A stretch of 19,195 nt of DNA. It comes from SVTX01 sp045632305 (GTDB taxonomy: Bacteria; Bacillota; Clostridia; Oscillospirales; CAG-272). Under the pieces are notes generated by a model that searched no databases, was not told the origin of the DNA, and saw only the letters and a list, made by a program, of their open reading frames with translations. Positions 1 through 9,270 of this stretch are shown here, piece by piece (position 1 is the first letter of the stretch; every line of letters starts with the position of its first letter). The stretch spans positions 1 through 19,195 of the forward strand of contig JAZQWL010000039.1 of the NCBI GenBank assembly GCA_045632305.1, in the 5' to 3' direction. A program made the position numbers and the translations under genes.

Positions 1-232
1 TTGTTGCTTCAAGTCCGTTTGTAAGTCTTACTCTTGCGATCTTACGAAGAGCGGAGTTAGGCTTCTTAGGGCTTGTTGTAGATACCTTTGTGCATACGCC
101 TCTCTTCTGAGGTGCAGGCTGATCTGTAGACTTGTTTGTCAGTGTGTTAAAGCCCTTCTGAAGTACGGGGGCCTTAGACTTGTAAATCTTATCCTGACGA
201 CCCTGTCTTACAAGCTGATTAAAGGTTGGCAT
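1..232 (-). CDS. rpsL: 30S ribosomal protein S12, partial (3' end outside window)
   Basis: Encodes the first 77 residues of ribosomal protein S12, the decoding-centre protein of the small subunit. The start is ATG at 232, with AGGAGG at 245-250 upstream. The sequence begins MPTFNQLVRQGR and contains PQKRGVC and SPKKPNSALRKIARVRL, which are diagnostic for S12. The lysine of the PKKPNSA motif falls at residue 56, the Firmicutes numbering, and is the wild-type residue at the streptomycin-resistance site, so no rpsL-type resistance is predicted there. The C-terminal part lies beyond the left edge. The gene has its own promoter and is separated from rpoC by a terminator, so it probably opens a str-type operon (rpsG, fusA, tuf in most bacteria) to the left; that continuation is inferred, not seen. 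Confidence 0.96.
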   Translation of the reverse strand, partial: MPTFNQLVRQGRQDKIYKSKAPVLQKGFNTLTNKSTDQPAPQKRGVCTKVSTTSPKKPNSALRKIARVRLTNGLEAT

Positions 233-369
233 TCTTCCTTGTTTCCTCCTTCTTTTAAAGATTAGAACGTTTATATCACAGGCGCATAACCGACTTTTGA
301 CAGTCGTTTATACGTTTCTGCCTTAAAAATGCACAAAATACCCCCTTAGGGCAATTTGCGTACGGATTT

Positions 370-398
370 ATTATAGCATTGACATTAAATTTTGTCAA
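370..398 (-). promoter_or_regulatory. SigA-type promoter for rpsL
   Basis: On the minus strand TTGACA (398-393) is followed after 17 bases by TATAAT (375-370), with a TG one base before the -10 (extended -10). The predicted transcript starts near 363 and has a leader of about 130 nt before the rpsL ATG. The leader carries a short hairpin (CGACT/AGTCG arms at 291-295 and 302-306). Between this promoter and rpoC the only other feature seen is the rpoC terminator. Confidence 0.85.
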
Positions 399-473
399 TA
401 GACAAGTCAAATCAATTGAAAATTCTCTGTATTGCACAAAAATATATAGCTTGAGTATCAATATTTTGTGAAA

Positions 474-507
474 AATATCCCTCGCAATTATTTTTGCGAG
501 GGATATT
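474..507 (-). terminator. Intrinsic terminator after rpoC
   Basis: A perfect 14-bp stem (474-487 with 494-507) with a 6-base loop lies about 40 bases downstream of the rpoC stop. On the minus strand it runs into a short T run. It ends the rpoB-rpoC transcript and insulates rpsL, which has its own promoter just beyond. Confidence 0.88.
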
Positions 508-548
508 AATTGTTATTTTGTTAAAATTGTTTGGTAATTTTGTACAAA

Positions 549-3500
549 TTACTCTTCAACAACCGCGGATACAACGCTTACAGACTCATTTTCGTCGTCG
601 GAAACGTCGGGGGCAATCTGCTCCTCTTCGTTTGCGCGCTTAACGTCAATGTTCTTGTAGCAGCTCATACCTGTACCTGCGGGAATGAGCTTACCGATAA
701 TAACGTTTTCCTTAAGACCAAGGAGGTTATCAACCTTACCTCTGATAGCCGCTTCTGTAAGAACCTTAGTTGTTTCCTGGAAGGAAGCTGCGGAGAGGAA
801 TGATTCTGTCTGGAGGGACGCCTTGGTAATACCGAGGAGAACGTCGTCGCCAACAGCCGCCTTGAGCATATCTTCGCCCGCTTCAACTCTTGCCGCGATC
901 TTGTTGTTTTCTTCTTCAAGTACGGAAGCGTCAACAAGCTCACCTGCAAGGAGGTCGGTGTCACCGTTGTCAAGAATTCTCTTCTTACGAGTCATCTGAC
1001 GAGCGATGATTTCAATATGCTTATCGTTTACGTTACAGGACTGAGAACGGTAAACCTTCTGAATTTCCTTGATGATGTACTCGTATACCGCGTCGAGCTT
1101 GAGGATTCTCAAGATGTCCGCAGGAGACTTGCTACCTTCTGTGAGCGCGTCACCGAGAGATACGTGGTCGCCGTCATTAACCGCGAGCTTCACGCCGTAA
1201 GGAACTTCATACTTCTTGTATTCTGCAGTTGTAAATTCACCTGTCTTATCGGGAGTGATGGAGATATTGTTCATACCGGGCTTGTCGCCGGGAAGGATAT
1301 GAACAGTACCTGCCTGCTCTGCCATGATTGCTGCCTTCTTGGGCTGACGTGCTTCAAAGAGCTCTTCAACTCTGGGAAGACCCTGTGTAATATCGCTACC
1401 AGCGACACCACCGGAGTGGAAGGTTCTCATCGTAAGCTGTGTACCGGGTTCACCGATGGACTGAGCTGCGATAATACCAACCGCTTCACCGATATTTACA
1501 GTCTTGCCGGATGCGAGGTCCGCACCGTAGCAGTGAGCGCAAATACCGTTCTTAGCGTGACACTGAATAACTGTTCTGATATATACCTTATCGATGCCTG
1601 CGGCAGTAATTGCCTTTGCCATCTCGTCGGTGATCATTACGTCATCATCCGCAATAACCGTTCCGTCGGGAGCAACCACAGGACCCATTGTATATCTACC
1701 AACGATTCTGTCTGCCAAGGGCTCGAGAACGTTCTTATCGTCCATGATGTCGTTAACCCATGCGCCCTTTGTTGTATCACACTTTTCTTCTCTGATGATG
1801 ATTTCCTGAGCAACGTCAACAAGACGACGTGTAAGGTAACCGGAGTCAGCAGTACGAAGAGCTGTATCGGAGAGGGACTTACGGGAGGAACGAGCACCCA
1901 TGAAGTATTCTGTGATGTTAAGACCTTCACGGAAGTTGGACTTGATCGGGATTTCCATTGTCTTACCTGTAGCGGAGAACATAAGACCACGCATACCTGC
2001 AAGCTGACGCATCTGTGTCATAGAACCACGGGCACCGGAGTCCGCCATGATCTTGATCGGGTTGTAGGTAGAGAAGCCCGCGTCGAGAGCGCCTGTAACC
2101 TTATTTGTTGTTTCATCCCAGATCTTAATAACGCTTGTGTATCTTTCTTCTTCGGAAAGCTCACCGCGAAGGAAGTGCTTGTAAACCTTGTCAACGTCCT
2201 TCTGCGCCTTCGTAAGGAAGCCCTGCTTTTCTTCGGGGATGGTCATATCGTATACGGAAATGGAGAAGGAAGCTCTTGTGGAGTACTTGTAACCCATTGC
2301 CTTGATATCGTCAAGCATGTTAGCGCAGACAGCAAAGCCGTGATGCTTGATACATGCGTCGATAATCTGACCGAGCTGCTTCTTCTTTGTTACGAAGTCA
2401 ATTTCAAGCTTGAATTCGTTGCCGGGAACAGATCTGTCAACGAAGCCGAGATCCTGAGGAATGGGCTGGTTGAAGATAAGTCTACCGAGAGTTGTTTCAA
2501 TAACAGCACTCTTCTCTACGCCGTCGATTTCCTTAGTAACTCTTACCTTGATTACGGAGTGGAGTCCGATAAGCTTGTTTTCGTAAGCCATAACAGCTTC
2601 GTCAAAGTTACGGAACATCTTACCCTCACCGGGCTCACCGGGCTTCATCATTGTAAGGTAGTAGGAACCGAGGATCATGTCCTGAGAAGGTGTTGCAACT
2701 GCACGACCGTCCATGGGCTTGAGAAGGTTGTTGGCAGAGAGCATAAGGAATCTCGCCTCGGCCTGCGCCTCGGAGGAAAGCGGTACGTGAACAGGCATCT
2801 GGTCACCGTCGAAGTCGGCGTTAAACGCTGTACATACGAGAGGATGGAGCTTGATAGCTCTACCGTCAACGAGTACGGGCTCGAATGCCTGAATAGAAAG
2901 TCTATGAAGTGTAGGCGCACGGTTAAGAAGCCCGGGATGCTCCTTGATTACGTTCTCGAGCGCATCCCAAACGTCGGGATGGATTCTCTCGATCTTCTTC
3001 TGCGCGTCCTTTACGTTTGTTGCCTTACCCATCTCACAGAGGCGCTTAACCACGAAGGGCTTAAAGAGCTCGAGAGCCATTTCACGGGGAAGACCGCACT
3101 GATAGATCTTAAGGGAAGGACCAACTACGATAACCGAACGACCGGAGTAGTCAACTCGCTTACCGAGAAGGTTCTGACGAAAACGTCCCTGCTTACCGCG
3201 AAGCATTTCAGAGAGGGACTTGAGGGGACGGTTGGAAGGACCTGTTACGGGCTTTCCGCGGCGTCCGTTATCGATGAGCGCGTCAACAGCTTCCTGAAGC
3301 ATTCTCTTTTCGTTTCTGATAACGATCTCGGGAGTTCTGATCTCGAGGAGCTTCTTTAAGCGGTTGTTACGGCTGATTACTCGTCTGTAAAGCTCGTTGA
3401 GGTCGGAGGATGCAAAGCGTCCGCCGTCAAGCTGAGTCATAGGACGAATATCGGGAGGAAGGACGGGAAGGATGTCGAGGACCATCCACTCGAGCTTGTT

Positions 3501-4163
3501 GCCGCTCTTTCTGAATGCCTCGATAACCTCGAGTCTCTTAATAAGTCTTGTCTTTTTCTGTCCGGTTGCAGTGATAAGCTCGTTCTTGAGCTCGTAAGCA
3601 AGCTCTTCAACGTTGATCTTGGAAAGAAGCTCCTTGATAGCTTCAGCACCCATTCCTACACGGAACTGGTCCTCGAAGATCTCGCGATATTCAAGGTACT
3701 GCTTTTCCGTAAGTACCGTACCGGGCTTAAGGTTTGTTGCGGGGTCTGCTTCAAGCACCACGTTCTCGGCATAATAGAGTACCTGCTCAAGCTCCTTGGG
3801 GGACATATTGAGTACGAGCGCCATTCTGGAAGGAATTGCCTTGAAGTACCAGATGTGTGACACGGGAGCTGCGAGGTCGATATGACCCATTCTCTCACGT
3901 CTTACCTTCTTTGTTGTAACGTCAACACCGCACTTCTCGCACTTGTGTACTTCCTTTGTGTGCGCGTTCTTGTACTTACCGCACATACAAGCGCCGTCCT
4001 TTGTAGGACCAAAGATGCGCTCGCAGAAAAGTCCGCCAACTTCAGCTTTAAGGGTTCTGTAGTTTATGGTTTCGGGCTTGTAAACCTCACCGTAAGACCA
4101 CTCTCTTATCATTTCCGGAGATGCCAAACCAATTTTTATAGATGAAAATTCATTACGTTCCAC
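549..4163 (-). CDS. rpoC: DNA-directed RNA polymerase subunit beta'
   Basis: Largest subunit of core RNA polymerase, 1204 residues, a normal size for Firmicutes. The start is GTG at 4163, chosen because AGGAG lies 7 bases upstream (4171-4175). The N-terminal zinc ribbon has C59, C61, C75 and C78; the second zinc site has C795, C868, C875 and C878. The catalytic magnesium loop NADFDGDQ is intact, with D450, D452 and D454. TADSGYLTRRLVDVAQ and the trigger-loop region SIGEPGTQLTMRTFHSGG are present. The bridge-helix segment at residues 755-765 reads MGARSSRKSLS, whereas most bacteria have ISTHGARKGLA-like sequence there; this is treated as a finding. The gene follows rpoB by 48 bases and is co-transcribed with it. 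Confidence 0.99.
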   Translation of the reverse strand: MERNEFSSIKIGLASPEMIREWSYGEVYKPETINYRTLKAEVGGLFCERIFGPTKDGACMCGKYKNAHTKEVHKCEKCGVDVTTKKVRRERMGHIDLAAPVSHIWYFKAIPSRMALVLNMSPKELEQVLYYAENVVLEADPATNLKPGTVLTEKQYLEYREIFEDQFRVGMGAEAIKELLSKINVEELAYELKNELITATGQKKTRLIKRLEVIEAFRKSGNKLEWMVLDILPVLPPDIRPMTQLDGGRFASSDLNELYRRVISRNNRLKKLLEIRTPEIVIRNEKRMLQEAVDALIDNGRRGKPVTGPSNRPLKSLSEMLRGKQGRFRQNLLGKRVDYSGRSVIVVGPSLKIYQCGLPREMALELFKPFVVKRLCEMGKATNVKDAQKKIERIHPDVWDALENVIKEHPGLLNRAPTLHRLSIQAFEPVLVDGRAIKLHPLVCTAFNADFDGDQMPVHVPLSSEAQAEARFLMLSANNLLKPMDGRAVATPSQDMILGSYYLTMMKPGEPGEGKMFRNFDEAVMAYENKLIGLHSVIKVRVTKEIDGVEKSAVIETTLGRLIFNQPIPQDLGFVDRSVPGNEFKLEIDFVTKKKQLGQIIDACIKHHGFAVCANMLDDIKAMGYKYSTRASFSISVYDMTIPEEKQGFLTKAQKDVDKVYKHFLRGELSEEERYTSVIKIWDETTNKVTGALDAGFSTYNPIKIMADSGARGSMTQMRQLAGMRGLMFSATGKTMEIPIKSNFREGLNITEYFMGARSSRKSLSDTALRTADSGYLTRRLVDVAQEIIIREEKCDTTKGAWVNDIMDDKNVLEPLADRIVGRYTMGPVVAPDGTVIADDDVMITDEMAKAITAAGIDKVYIRTVIQCHAKNGICAHCYGADLASGKTVNIGEAVGIIAAQSIGEPGTQLTMRTFHSGGVAGSDITQGLPRVEELFEARQPKKAAIMAEQAGTVHILPGDKPGMNNISITPDKTGEFTTAEYKKYEVPYGVKLAVNDGDHVSLGDALTEGSKSPADILRILKLDAVYEYIIKEIQKVYRSQSCNVNDKHIEIIARQMTRKKRILDNGDTDLLAGELVDASVLEEENNKIAARVEAGEDMLKAAVGDDVLLGITKASLQTESFLSAASFQETTKVLTEAAIRGKVDNLLGLKENVIIGKLIPAGTGMSCYKNIDVKRANEEEQIAPDVSDDENESVSVVSAVVEE

Positions 4164-4211
4164 AGCGGTTCTCCTAACTATATTTTACAAATTACGTTTT
4201 TGGGCTGTGCC

Positions 4212-7200
4212 TTATTCAAGGTCGCCAAAATCATCATCGGCATATGATTCGTCCTCGTACATTTCGATTTCGTCCATCATATCGTCGTTTTCAAGGGGGT
4301 TGCCGTTTTCATCCTCAAAGAGGAAGGAGCGGCGAAGCTCATCGTCGTCTGCGTGAATGGACTCGTCACCGAGATCGATATCATCGCGCTTACCGGAGTA
4401 AGGAGATACCTCATCGTCAACACAAAGTGTGGAGAGCTTGATTTCCTCACCGTTCTTGTCAAGAACGCGGATGTCAAGAGCCAATGCCTGAAGCTCCTTA
4501 ACGAGTACCTTGAAGGATTCGGGTACGCCGGGAGTAGGAATGTTCTGTCCCTTGATAATTGCCTCGTATGCCTTACGACGACCGTTAATATCGTCGGACT
4601 TAACTGTAAGGATTTCCTGAAGTGTATATGCCGCGCCGTAAGCTTCAAGCGCCCAAACTTCCATTTCACCGAATCTCTGACCACCGAACTGTGCCTTACC
4701 ACCGAGCGGCTGCTGAGTAACGAGGGAGTACGGGCCGTTAGAACGAGCGTGGATCTTATCGTCAACCAAGTGATGCAGCTTGAGATAGTACATGATACCA
4801 ACTGTTACGGGGTTGTCGAAGGGCTCACCTGTTCTACCGTCGTAGAGAACCTGCTTACCGTCAAATACCTTAAGCTTTCTCTGGAGTCTGAGGCCTTCGC
4901 GATATTCAACGTCTGCCTTTTCTTCCGCTGTAAGCTTTCTGTATGTCTTATTACCTTCTTCGTCAAGGATTTCCTCAAAGAGATCCTTGCCTTCGGGATT
5001 TTCATTTGCAAAGAGATCACGGCTGTAGCCCGCCATACGCAAGCATTCAGCGATATCTCTTTCGTTCGCGCCGTCAAATACGGGAGTCATGATCTTCCAA
5101 CCGAGCTTTCTGGACGCGATACCAAGGTGTACCTCAAGAACCTGACCGATGTTCATACGGGAAGGAACGCCGAGGGGGTTAAGAACGATATCAAGAGGAG
5201 TACCGTCGGAGAGGAAGGGCATGTCTTCGGGAGGAAGGATTCTGGAAACGACACCCTTATTACCGTGACGGCCCGCCATCTTGTCGCCGACAGAGATCTT
5301 TCTCTTCTGCGCGATATAGAGCTTAACTACCTTGTTTACACCTGCGGGAAGATCGTCACCTGCATCCTGGGAGAATACGCGAACGTCAACTACGACACCG
5401 CTCTCACCGTGAGGAACACGGAGGGATGTGTCTCTTACTTCTCTCGCCTTTTCACCGAAAATAGCGCGGAGAAGACGTTCTTCAGCTGTGAGCTCTGTTT
5501 CACCCTTGGGTGTGATCTTACCTACGAGAATGTCACCCGCGCGAACCTCAGTACCGCGCTTGATGATACCTTCCGCGTTAAGATCCTTAAGAGCATCCTC
5601 ACCAACGTTGGGAATTTCTCTTGTAATTTCTTCCGGACCGAGCTTTGTATCTCTCGCTTCGTGTGTATATTCTTCAATATGAATAGATGTATAAACGTCA
5701 TCTCTTACGAGGCGTTCGTTAAGAAGAACCGCGTCCTCGTAGTTATAACCTTCCCAGGTCATAAATCCGATAAGAGCGTTCTTACCGAGAGCAACTTCAC
5801 CGTTAGCTGTTGCAGGACCGTCCGCGATAACCTCACCCGCCTCGATCTGCTGACCGCGCTTTACGATGGGCTTCTGGTTTACGCAGTTGGACTGGTTACT
5901 TCTCTTGAACTTAACAAGAGTATAAACGTCCTTGTGGCCGTCCTCTCTTACGATCGTAATGCTGTTAGCGTCAACTCTCTCAACCGTACCTGCATGCTTT
6001 GCAACTACAACTACGCCGGAGTCAACCGCTGCCTTGTATTCCATACCTGTACCAACGATAGGAGAGTCTGTTGTAAGGAGCGGAACTGCCTGCTTCTGCA
6101 TGTTCGCACCCATGAGCGCTCTGGAGTTATCGTCGTTTTCAAGGAAGGGGATCATAGCTGTCGCTACGGATACAACCATCTTAGGAGATACGTCCATGAA
6201 GTCAACGCGGGAAGCATCTGCCAAGATAATTTCAGTCTTGTCTCTAACCGTGATCTTCTGGTTTACGAATCTGCCCTGATCGTCAAGGGGCTCGTTACCC
6301 TGAGCAACTACGTAGTTGTCCTCAACGTCAGCTGTCATATATACAACCTCATCAGTTACGATGTGGTCAACTGTGCCGTCCTCATTAGTTACGTGAACGA
6401 CCTTACGGTAAGGAGCTTCGATGAAGCCGTAGTCACTTACCTTTGCATAAGTTGTAAGGTAGGAAATAAGACCGATGTTAGGACCTTCAGGTGTTTCGAT
6501 AGGACACATACGGCCGTAATGTGTATAGTGTACGTCTCGAACGTCGAAGGATGCACGGTCTCTGGAAAGACCGCCGGGACCGAGCGCGGAAAGACGTCTC
6601 TTGTGAGTAAGCTCAGCGAGAGGGTTGTTCTGGTCCATGAACTGAGAAAGCTGGGAAGAACCGAAGAATTCACGGATAGCTGTTGCCACAGGTCTTGTGT
6701 TGATAAGCGCCTGAGGTGTGAGCTTTTCGTTATCCTGAGTTGTCATTCTCTCCTTAATGATCTTGTCCATTCTGGAGAAACCGATTCTCATCTGGTTCTG
6801 GAGCTGCTCGCCTACGGAACGAACACGTCTGTTACCGAGGTGGTCGATGTCGTCAACCTTACCTACCTCGTGTGTGAGGTTGAGTATATAGTTAATGGAT
6901 GCGAAAATATCATCCTTAGTAATATGTCTGGGGCAAAGCTCTGCAATTCTTTCGCGAGCCATCTCCTTGATCGCGTCAACGTCGCCGCCGCAAGCTTCCA
7001 TGATTTCGAGAAGCACGCTGGTTCTTGCCTTTTCGTTTACGCCGCAATCCTTGAGGTCGAAGCCGAGAAGGTACTCGGGCTCGATTGTGTTGTTGGAGAG
7101 CACCTTTACTCTATCGCCGTTTTCAAGCTCAACGTATGCTTCGTTTACAGCCGCGCGTTCAACCGTGAGCGCGTCGTCATAGGAGAGAACGGATCCCGCC

Positions 7201-8147
7201 TCGAAGATAACCTCGCCTGTGATGGGGCTTACTACGTCCTCTGCGAGCTTGTGTCCTGCAAGACGGCTGTGGATAGCCATCTTCTTATCGTACTTATAAC
7301 GTCCAACGGTTGCAATATCGTATCTCTTGGAGTCAAAGAAATAGTTATTGATAAGAATCTGTGCGGATTCTACGAGCGGGGGCTCACCGGGACGGAGCTT
7401 CTTGTAAATTTCCTTGAGGGCTTCAACGCCAACTGTAGTGCCGTTGTTTGCTGCAAGTCCCTCGCATTCATCCTTTTCGAATGTGATCGCAAGGCGGGAG
7501 TCCTCACCGAGAAGGGCATAGATATCCTCTCTTGTTTCAACACCGAGCGCACGGATGAACATTGTCATGGGAACCTTACGGTTCTTATCTATACGAACAT
7601 AGAGACAGCCGGTAGCATCGCTCTCATATTCGAGCCAAGCGCCTCTATAGGGGATAATAGTCGCGGAATAGATCTTGTTACCCGCCTTGTCTATTTCGGA
7701 TGCATAGTACATACCGGGAGAACGAACGAGCTGAGATACGATTACACGCTCTGCGCCGTTGATAACGAACGTACCCGTTTCGGTCATAAGCGGGAAATCA
7801 CCAAGATATATGTCGGAGTACTTTACGTCTCCTGTCTGCTTATTTGTAAGTCTAACGTTTACCTTTAAGGGTGCCGCATAGTTTACGTCACGTTCCTTAC
7901 ATTCTTCTATAGGATACTTTGTGTTGTTAGTATCAATAGAATAGGATATAAATTCGATTGACAGATTGCCCGAATAATCCGTAATAGGGGATACGTCGCG
8001 CAATACCTCCATAAGACCTTCCTTGAGGAACCAGTCAAAGGACTTTGTCTGAATTTCTACCAGGTTGGGCAGCTCAAGATTGAAGCGAGAACGGGAAAAC
8101 GACATTCTCGTGTTCTTACCGAGCTTGTGCTCTTTAACATTGACCAT
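4212..8147 (-). CDS. rpoB: DNA-directed RNA polymerase subunit beta
   Basis: Second-largest RNA polymerase subunit, about 1311 residues. The frame is open to a TTG at 8168, but ATG at 8147 is preferred: GGAG lies 11 bases before it, and family members begin close to the RFNLELPNLVEIQ segment. The rifampicin pocket (residues 496-520, FGSSQLSQFMDQNNP then THKRRLSALGPGGL) has wild-type residues at positions equivalent to E. coli Q513, D516, H526 and S531, so no rifampicin resistance is predicted from this region. The active-site segment GDKMAGRHGNKGVVSRI is intact. The C-terminus is a long acidic tail rich in D and E. The gene is followed directly by rpoC. rplJ and rplL, usually immediately upstream, are absent; the gene has its own promoter instead. 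Confidence 0.99.
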   Translation of the reverse strand: MVNVKEHKLGKNTRMSFSRSRFNLELPNLVEIQTKSFDWFLKEGLMEVLRDVSPITDYSGNLSIEFISYSIDTNNTKYPIEECKERDVNYAAPLKVNVRLTNKQTGDVKYSDIYLGDFPLMTETGTFVINGAERVIVSQLVRSPGMYYASEIDKAGNKIYSATIIPYRGAWLEYESDATGCLYVRIDKNRKVPMTMFIRALGVETREDIYALLGEDSRLAITFEKDECEGLAANNGTTVGVEALKEIYKKLRPGEPPLVESAQILINNYFFDSKRYDIATVGRYKYDKKMAIHSRLAGHKLAEDVVSPITGEVIFEAGSVLSYDDALTVERAAVNEAYVELENGDRVKVLSNNTIEPEYLLGFDLKDCGVNEKARTSVLLEIMEACGGDVDAIKEMARERIAELCPRHITKDDIFASINYILNLTHEVGKVDDIDHLGNRRVRSVGEQLQNQMRIGFSRMDKIIKERMTTQDNEKLTPQALINTRPVATAIREFFGSSQLSQFMDQNNPLAELTHKRRLSALGPGGLSRDRASFDVRDVHYTHYGRMCPIETPEGPNIGLISYLTTYAKVSDYGFIEAPYRKVVHVTNEDGTVDHIVTDEVVYMTADVEDNYVVAQGNEPLDDQGRFVNQKITVRDKTEIILADASRVDFMDVSPKMVVSVATAMIPFLENDDNSRALMGANMQKQAVPLLTTDSPIVGTGMEYKAAVDSGVVVVAKHAGTVERVDANSITIVREDGHKDVYTLVKFKRSNQSNCVNQKPIVKRGQQIEAGEVIADGPATANGEVALGKNALIGFMTWEGYNYEDAVLLNERLVRDDVYTSIHIEEYTHEARDTKLGPEEITREIPNVGEDALKDLNAEGIIKRGTEVRAGDILVGKITPKGETELTAEERLLRAIFGEKAREVRDTSLRVPHGESGVVVDVRVFSQDAGDDLPAGVNKVVKLYIAQKRKISVGDKMAGRHGNKGVVSRILPPEDMPFLSDGTPLDIVLNPLGVPSRMNIGQVLEVHLGIASRKLGWKIMTPVFDGANERDIAECLRMAGYSRDLFANENPEGKDLFEEILDEEGNKTYRKLTAEEKADVEYREGLRLQRKLKVFDGKQVLYDGRTGEPFDNPVTVGIMYYLKLHHLVDDKIHARSNGPYSLVTQQPLGGKAQFGGQRFGEMEVWALEAYGAAYTLQEILTVKSDDINGRRKAYEAIIKGQNIPTPGVPESFKVLVKELQALALDIRVLDKNGEEIKLSTLCVDDEVSPYSGKRDDIDLGDESIHADDDELRRSFLFEDENGNPLENDDMMDEIEMYEDESYADDDFGDLE

Positions 8148-8283
8148 TAAATCAATCACTCCATTCAATGAAATTGTTGCCGTATTATGCCGAAAAACAT
8201 GATATTTTCACAAGTTTTTTCGCCGTATTCGGCTCGCCTGCATATAAGACTCCATAATACAAGCGATTATAATGCAGTTTAGT

Positions 8284-8312
8284 ATTTTATCATATAAAGT
8301 CAACTTTGTCAA
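8284..8312 (-). promoter_or_regulatory. SigA-type promoter for rpoB-rpoC
   Basis: On the minus strand TTGACA (8312-8307) is followed after 17 bases by TAAAAT (8289-8284), with TG just before the -10. The transcript would start near 8277 and leave a leader of about 130 nt before the rpoB ATG. The leader holds a GCCG-TATT-CGGC hairpin (8222-8233 on the plus strand) and a second possible A/T-rich hairpin further down. A second TATAAT at 8271-8266 has no well-spaced -35. Confidence 0.75.
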
Positions 8313-8427
8313 GGGGGTTTTTAAAAAAAATTTAAATATTTTTCAAAATTCTGACAAAATTTCGAAAAATTTGAACGTCCGCGCACCAAAACTGCGTTTT
8401 TTCAATAAACTCGCCCAAAACCGCGCG

Positions 8428-8456
8428 AAAAAGCGGGCATCCGCAAGGACGCCCGC
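8428..8456 (-). terminator. Intrinsic terminator after the ymdB-family gene
   Basis: Arms GCGGGC (8433-8438) and GCCCGC (8451-8456) continue inward through one mismatch into TCC/GGA closed by a GCAA tetraloop. On the minus strand the stem runs into TTTTT. It lies just past the stop of the gene at 8465 and separates the mnmE transcript from the rpoB promoter. The AT-rich remainder between this hairpin and the rpoB promoter (about 8313-8427) shows no gene. Confidence 0.87.
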
Positions 8457-8464
8457 CTTCAATA

Positions 8465-9235
8465 TTAAAATTTAACTCTTGTAACCTTTACGACCTTAAA
8501 GCTTCCGTCAAGCTCAAAAACCGCTCCGTGCGCCTTGATCTCGGTATCCGACACGGTAAATCTCGCGGGCATATGATCCTTCATTCTTGTCAGCGTCGCA
8601 TCGGCCTCAACTCCGAGCACGCCACCCGTGGGGCCGCACATTCCAAGATCCGTAATATAGCCGCTGCCGCCGGGGAGTATCTGATTGTCCGCGGTCTGCA
8701 CGTGAGTATGCGTTCCGAATATCATATTGATCCTGCCGTCAAAGTATCGGGCAAGCGCGATCTTTTCGCTCGTCGCCTCCGCATGGATATCAAGAAGAGA
8801 AAAATCATACTTCCCTTCCTCCGCTCCGAGTATGCAATCAACCGCATCAAACGGAGAATCGAGCGGATCCATAAATGCCGTTCCCATTACGTTGATGCAG
8901 AGCATCTTATATCCGTCGACGTTTACGATATAGCTTCCGTATCCGGGAGCAGTAGACGGATAATTGCAGGGACGGATGATTCTCTCGGGATTATCGTCAA
9001 GATAGGAGTACAGCTCTCTTTTTGCGTATGTATGGTTGCCCATAGTCATAAAGTCCACGCCCGCATCGAGAAGCTTGTCCGCATCTTTTGGACAGAGTCC
9101 GTGAATATCGCTCGCGTTTTCGGCATTTGCCACGACGAAGTCCACGCCCAAGCTTTTACGAACGCCCCAAAGATTTTTTGATAAATATTCCACCGTGCGA
9201 ACGCCAACGACGTCGCCAAGCGCCAAAATTTTCAT
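8465..9235 (-). CDS. ymdB: YmdB-family metallophosphoesterase (TIGR00282)
   Basis: Binuclear metal phosphodiesterase of 256 residues; the Bacillus subtilis homologue YmdB hydrolyses 2',3'-cyclic nucleotides and affects biofilm and motility decisions. All expected metal ligands are visible: D8 in GDVVG, E39 and N40 in ANAENA, N67 and H68 in MGNHT, H151 in DIHAEATSEK, and H176 and H178 in GTHTHVQTAD. Length and motif spacing match the family closely. The ATG at 9235 has an AGGTA-type Shine-Dalgarno 5 bases upstream. The gene starts 35 bases after mnmE and a terminator follows its stop, so it is the last gene of that transcript. In B. subtilis ymdB sits near rny, so the mnmE linkage differs from that model. 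Catalytic identity is well supported; the cellular role is inferred from the family. Confidence 0.93.
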   Translation of the reverse strand: MKILALGDVVGVRTVEYLSKNLWGVRKSLGVDFVVANAENASDIHGLCPKDADKLLDAGVDFMTMGNHTYAKRELYSYLDDNPERIIRPCNYPSTAPGYGSYIVNVDGYKMLCINVMGTAFMDPLDSPFDAVDCILGAEEGKYDFSLLDIHAEATSEKIALARYFDGRINMIFGTHTHVQTADNQILPGGSGYITDLGMCGPTGGVLGVEADATLTRMKDHMPARFTVSDTEIKAHGAVFELDGSFKVVKVTRVKF

Positions 9236-9270
9236 TTTTCTACCTGATTTCTATATATAAATGTAAAAGC

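Noticed and set aside
276..461. A 61-codon minus-strand frame upstream of rpsL
   Set aside because: It spans the rpsL promoter and start point, so most of it would not be transcribed as one message; no ribosome-binding site.
1017..3359. A 780-codon plus-strand open frame opposite rpoC
   Set aside because: It is a mirror of rpoC codon bias: cysteine- and valine-rich, no domain, no Shine-Dalgarno, fully covered by a certain gene.
6588..6662. Rifampicin-resistance substitutions in RpoB
   Set aside because: The rifampicin pocket residues are wild type at the main resistance positions.
4353..7868. A 1171-codon plus-strand open frame opposite rpoB
   Set aside because: Same codon-bias artefact; the minus strand encodes an unmistakable RpoB.
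8148..8168. TTG at 8168 as the rpoB start
   Set aside because: No Shine-Dalgarno before it; ATG at 8147 has GGAG upstream and better matches family N-termini.
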